Positions 60,547 to 64,000 of a stretch of DNA of 64,000 bases are shown piece by piece. The stretch covers positions 1 through 64,000 of the forward strand of contig CASFDW010000007.1 in assembly GCA_949293595.1 (NCBI GenBank), written 5' to 3'. The translations under genes were made by a program, and so were the position numbers. How positions within the stretch are numbered: position 1 is the first letter of the stretch; every line of letters starts with the position of its first letter. The notes below the pieces were generated by a model. That model ran no database searches. It was not told where the DNA came from and worked only from the letters and a program-made list of their open reading frames with translations. The stretch comes from an uncultured Spirochaetales bacterium (GTDB taxonomy: Bacteria; Spirochaetota; Spirochaetia; Sphaerochaetales; Sphaerochaetaceae).

Positions 60547-61636
60547 CAATCTGGCTCGATGCCTGGCTCATGTCCACTCCGGGCAGGTGGAGGTGCTCGA
60601 GCAGGGAGGCCGTCGATGCGGCGCAGATATCACCCGGCACGTGCTGGCCGTTCGTCATGAACGCGATCGGCAGACCTTTGTCATGACAGAACGAGAGCAC
60701 CGCCCCGATTCCTCCGCACTCGTCGATCTTTGTCGCGATCACGGCGGAAACGGGATAGTCCCCATACCTTGAGAAAACCCCGTCCATCTCCTTCCTCCCC
60801 ATCGAGGCCGGAAGAGCAAGAACATATTGCGAACAGCTGCCGTCAAGAAGCGACAGCATACCCTTGAGCTTCAGATTGAGAGAGACATCCCTAGGACTGA
60901 TTCCCATCGTATCGATCATCACGAGGTCAGAAGCCTTTTCAGCCTCCAGGGCAAGAAGCATGCCTGCCTCGTCCTCGACGGGATGGGACGGGATGTCGAA
61001 CGCATCGCAGAATCCTTTGAGCTGTCCGAATGCCCCGACCTTGAAGCTGTCCAGGCTGACAAGGGCCGTGGAAAGTCCCTGCGAGCCGTAAAGGACCGCA
61101 AGCTTGGCCGATGTCGTCGTCTTCCCGCATCCGGTAGGCCCGAGTATCACCAGGTACTTTTTGGGACGTATCTGGATACTTCTCGAAATCTGGCACAGCT
61201 CCATGATGCAGGATGCTATCCCTGAGCATGGATCGGCCTCGCCTTCAAGCTTTGCGAGGACCGCATCCTTCAGCGAGCCGGAAACGTTGCTTTCATCCAG
61301 AATCCCTGCAACCTCCGACATGTCCGCCTTTTCGTCGAACGCACCGCGGAAAGCTTCCGTGTCCAGACGTTCCGAGGACGAAAGCGTTCCCGGATCCGGT
61401 GTCTGGGCCTCCTTCTCGAACTCCCTGATGGAGGCCTCGTCCGTACGTCCGTGGTCCTTCTGAGGGGCGGATGAAAGATATATGGTCAAATCACAGCGGG
61501 TCCTCTTTCTGGAGAACAGGCCTCCTCCCACCGTATAATCGCGGCGGGAGAGGACCCTGACATCGTCGCCGTATTCTTCCCGGGCCTTTCCGACCGCCTC
61601 CTCGAAGGAGGAAGCGGTTATGGTTATGTACTTCAT
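60539..61636 (-). CDS. flhF: flagellar biosynthesis GTPase FlhF
   Basis: SRP-type GTPase that places and counts flagella. Residues 1-60 match the FlhF N-terminus (TITASSFEEAVGKAREEYGD). A variable linker follows, then the NG domain with P-loop GPTGCGKTTTSAKLA, DSFKVGAFGQL and DTMGISPRD. The 365-residue length is normal. It starts one base after the hslU stop region, so it is the last gene of the unit xer-hslV-hslU-flhF. Its presence is evidence for periplasmic flagella in this organism. Confidence 0.9.
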   Translation of the reverse strand: MKYITITASSFEEAVGKAREEYGDDVRVLSRRDYTVGGGLFSRKRTRCDLTIYLSSAPQKDHGRTDEASIREFEKEAQTPDPGTLSSSERLDTEAFRGAFDEKADMSEVAGILDESNVSGSLKDAVLAKLEGEADPCSGIASCIMELCQISRSIQIRPKKYLVILGPTGCGKTTTSAKLAVLYGSQGLSTALVSLDSFKVGAFGQLKGFCDAFDIPSHPVEDEAGMLLALEAEKASDLVMIDTMGISPRDVSLNLKLKGMLSLLDGSCSQYVLALPASMGRKEMDGVFSRYGDYPVSAVIATKIDECGGIGAVLSFCHDKGLPIAFMTNGQHVPGDICAASTASLLEHLHLPGVDMSQASSQIVR

Positions 61637-61637
61637 A

Positions 61638-62987
61638 TCAGAGGATGTACTTTGTAAGGTCCTGGTCCTCGACTATGCCTCCGAGCTTGTCGGCGACATA
61701 ATCCTCTGTGATCTCGACCGTCTCCCCCTTCCTGAGGTCGGCATCGAACGAAAGATCCTCGAGCAACTTCTCCATGACGGTGTGAAGGCGGCGTGCGCCT
61801 ATGTTGTCAGCGCTTGAATTAGCCTTTTCAGCAATGCGGCTTATGCTCCTGAGCGCGTCATCGGTGAACTCCAACGTAACGCCCTCGGTCGCAAGAAGCG
61901 CCTTGTACTGCTTCACGATCGCGTTGCTGGGCTCCGTGAGGATCCTGTAGAAATCATCAGCGCTCAGATCCCTGAGCTCCACGCGGAGCGGGAACCGCCC
62001 CTGGAGTTCGGGAATCAGGTCGCTGGGCTTGCTCATGCTGAATGCCCCCGCGGCGATGAAGAGGATGTTGGTTGTGTCGACCACTCCCCACTTCGTGCTG
62101 ACCTTGGTTCCCTCCACTATCGGAAGGATGTCCCTCTGGACACCCTCCCTGGAGACGTCGGTGTTGTTGGTGCTTCCCTTTGAGCAGATCTTGTCTATCT
62201 CATCGATGAAGATGATGCCCATCTGCTCGCACCTATCCTTGGCCTCGTCAGCGACCTTGTCGTTGTCCACAAGCTTGTCGAGCTCCTGTTCCTTTAGTAT
62301 CTCGCGGGCATGCTTTATCGTGACCTTCCTGACCTTGTTGCCGTTGTTCGAGAAAAGGTTGTTCAGATCGGAGAAGATGCTTCCCATGTCCTCCTGCGGG
62401 GATCCGGAGAAGACTCCCAGGCCGCTTATCTTCATCTGGCTCTGGATGTTCATCTCCACCTCCTTGTCGTCGAACAATCCCTTTTTCAGCATCTGCCGGA
62501 ATTTCTCGCGTGTCTCGAGGGTCTGCACATCGTTTTCCTTCTTCTCGGAATCGAGGGCGGGAAGGAGAAGATCGAGAAGCCTTTCCTCGACCTTTTCGTC
62601 AACATCCTTCTCACGGAGCTTGAACATCTCCTCCTTCACAAGGGTGTAGGATGCGGCCATGAGGTCCTTGACCATCGACTCCACATCCCGGCCGACATAT
62701 CCGACCTCGGTGAACTTTGTCGCCTCCACCTTGATGAAAGGGGCGTTGGCGAGCCTTGCGATCCTTCTGGCGATCTCCGTCTTACCCACTCCGGTGGGAC
62801 CGATCATTATTATGTTCTTGGGAGCGACCTCGTTCTTCATGTCCTCGGACAGGGCCTTCCTTCTGACGCGGTTGCGTATGGCGACAGCGATGAGCTTTTT
62901 GGCCTCGTCCTGTCCGATGACATACTGGTCGAGCGCCGCAACTATTTCGCGCGGCATCATATCATCAAGCTTCTTAGCATTTTCCAT
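61638..62987 (-). CDS. hslU: ATP-dependent protease ATPase subunit HslU
   Basis: AAA+ unfoldase that feeds the HslV peptidase. The 449 residues include [21 protein letters not shown], Walker [16 protein letters not shown], the GYVGRDVE pore loop, Walker B FIDEIDKI and [12 protein letters not shown]. It overlaps hslV by 14 bases. Confidence 0.97.
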   Translation of the reverse strand: MENAKKLDDMMPREIVAALDQYVIGQDEAKKLIAVAIRNRVRRKALSEDMKNEVAPKNIIMIGPTGVGKTEIARRIARLANAPFIKVEATKFTEVGYVGRDVESMVKDLMAASYTLVKEEMFKLREKDVDEKVEERLLDLLLPALDSEKKENDVQTLETREKFRQMLKKGLFDDKEVEMNIQSQMKISGLGVFSGSPQEDMGSIFSDLNNLFSNNGNKVRKVTIKHAREILKEQELDKLVDNDKVADEAKDRCEQMGIIFIDEIDKICSKGSTNNTDVSREGVQRDILPIVEGTKVSTKWGVVDTTNILFIAAGAFSMSKPSDLIPELQGRFPLRVELRDLSADDFYRILTEPSNAIVKQYKALLATEGVTLEFTDDALRSISRIAEKANSSADNIGARRLHTVMEKLLEDLSFDADLRKGETVEITEDYVADKLGGIVEDQDLTKYIL

Positions 62988-63522
62988 CGATGACCTCCGT
63001 GATGATGTTGTGGTTGGTATAGATGCATATGTCTGCTGCTATGGAGACACTTTTTCTGGCGATGGTCTCCGCATCCCAGTCAACGGCACTGTCGAGATAG
63101 GCCCTGGCAGCGGCCTCTGCGAAATTCCCGCCGCTTCCTATCGCAAGCACGTCACCCTCGGGTTCGAGCACGTCGCCAACCCCGCTGATCAAAAACATCG
63201 TGCTGCCGTCGCTTGCAAGCATCATCGCCTCAAGGTTCCGCAGCTGCTTGTCCATCCGCCACTGCTTCGCGAGCTCGACGGCGCTTCTGGTCAGATCGCC
63301 GTTGTACTGCTTAAGCTTCGCCTCGAACAATTCGAAAAGGGTGAACGCATCGGCCGTTCCACCAGCGAATCCGATTATTACCCGGCCGTCGTAAAGCCGT
63401 CTCACCTTCCTGGCATTTCCCTTGACAACGGTGTTGCCCTGCGTCACCTGCCCGTCGCCGGCTATGGCGACCATCCCATTCTTCCTGACTGCTACAATGG
63501 TAGTTCCCTGCATAATCCTCAT
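62974..63522 (-). CDS. hslV: ATP-dependent protease peptidase subunit HslV
   Basis: Proteasome-like peptidase of 182 residues that pairs with HslU. The catalytic Thr lies in [20 protein letters not shown]; removal of the first residues up to Gly exposes it. [14 protein letters not shown] and the [13 protein letters not shown] block are typical. The ATG at 63522 overlaps the recombinase stop (ATGA); a second ATG at 63513 is also possible. Confidence 0.96.
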   Translation of the reverse strand: MRIMQGTTIVAVRKNGMVAIAGDGQVTQGNTVVKGNARKVRRLYDGRVIIGFAGGTADAFTLFELFEAKLKQYNGDLTRSAVELAKQWRMDKQLRNLEAMMLASDGSTMFLISGVGDVLEPEGDVLAIGSGGNFAEAAARAYLDSAVDWDAETIARKSVSIAADICIYTNHNIITEVIDGKC

Positions 63523-64000
63523 CCTTGTTTCTTAGCATGCGGATGGGTCGAATCATAAACCCTCTTCAGCTTGGCCGAAGACACATGCGTATATATCTGG
63601 GTCGTAGAGATGCTCTCATGCCCCAGAAGCTCCTGCACCAGGCGTATGTCGGCGCCCTTGTCCATCATATGGGTGGCAAAGCTGTGGCGGAGCGTATGGG
63701 GTGTGAAGGTCTTCTGCAGACCGAGAATCTTCCTATACTCATCAAAAATAATATGTGCGGAGCTAAAAGGCAACCTTCCACCCTTTTCACCAAGGAACAA
63801 AGCCTTGTTTTTTGCGCATCCCTTCTCCTCGGCGTAGGTCCTTCGTACCTCGAGGTAGCCCTCAAGCTCACCGACGACATCCTTTCTGAGGAACAGATAC
63901 CTGCTCTTTCCACCCTTCCCCTTTATCAGGATCCTGCGCTTCGACCATTCTATGTCGTCCACGTCGACCCCCAGGGCCTCGGAGATCCTCGCTCCGGTCG
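63519..64000 (-). CDS. tyrosine recombinase of the XerC/XerD family, N-terminus outside the window
   Basis: The C-terminal 160 residues of a chromosome-dimer-resolution type recombinase. Catalytic residues visible are the first Arg in [10 protein letters not shown], the Lys-containing [37 protein letters not shown] and its nucleophile Tyr. The gene continues past the right edge. Its end overlaps hslV by four bases. The order xer-hslV-hslU matches the codV-clpQ-clpY order of Bacillus subtilis, here followed by flhF rather than codY. XerC versus XerD cannot be told from this part. Confidence 0.93.
   Translation of the reverse strand, partial: TGARISEALGVDVDDIEWSKRRILIKGKGGKSRYLFLRKDVVGELEGYLEVRRTYAEEKGCAKNKALFLGEKGGRLPFSSAHIIFDEYRKILGLQKTFTPHTLRHSFATHMMDKGADIRLVQELLGHESISTTQIYTHVSSAKLKRVYDSTHPHAKKQG

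Overview
The window looks like a chromosomal segment from a spirochaete, most likely a motile, gut- or rumen-type Treponema relative. This placement is an inference from several clues. There is a PUR-domain protein of the BpuR type, a groES without groEL, and an atoS-atoC pair next to holB and cvpA. FlhF sits behind hslVU. The sugar-binding protein has the Ala-Asn-Gly-Ser-Lys mature end common in treponemal ABC systems. No rRNA or other decisive taxonomic marker is present. There is no phage, insertion sequence or CRISPR array.

Layout. 1-5.1 kb (- strand): rpoD (cut by the window edge), dnaG, a YkgJ-type cysteine cluster protein, tRNA-Tyr, coaD and a small zinc-ribbon-like protein. 5.2-8.7 kb (-): a translation operon, ffh-rpsP-khpA-rimM-trmD-rplS, with a clear promoter and terminator. 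8.8-14.3 kb: a short smc without a recognisable hinge, divergent from rnhB, then a BpuR-like gene and a CPA1 antiporter. 14.4-25.6 kb: an alpha-glucoside locus. lacI-malQ run left. A divergent operon runs right: binding protein, two permeases, esterase, ADP-ribosylglycohydrolase fusion and GH31 glycosidase, with a LacI-type operator on its promoter. 25.6-32.2 kb: tRNA-Gly, a degenerate M29-like protein, coaX, an ABC-F protein, tRNA-Glu, tRNA-Gln, tsaD, tRNA-Thr and a DUF368 (PopT-type) transporter.

32.8-43.3 kb is the most unusual part: a tightly coupled ten-gene operon on the - strand. It combines poly-gamma-glutamate synthesis genes (pgsB, pgsC, and the TIGR04332-type third component) with two exported C69 dipeptidases, two membrane-anchored zinc carboxypeptidase/deacylase-like proteins, an ion-transporter-superfamily permease, a secreted DUF6305-like protein and an unannotated 57-residue membrane protein. 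No CapA/PgsA or CapD-type gene is visible. It looks like one unit for making, trimming and recovering a gamma-glutamyl polymer or peptide.

43.8-64 kb: ppdK, a group-2 sigma factor, groES, a DinG-type helicase, the AtoC/AtoS two-component pair, holB, cvpA, secA and a SASA-type esterase. Next come a LysM protein with a zinc-less LytM domain and a divergent class-B-PBP-like protein without transpeptidase motifs. The window ends with flhF, hslU, hslV and the C-terminal part of a Xer recombinase. Three genes (near 11.66, 25.85 and 59.56 kb) have promoter -10 boxes so close to their start codons that leaderless or nearly leaderless mRNAs are likely.
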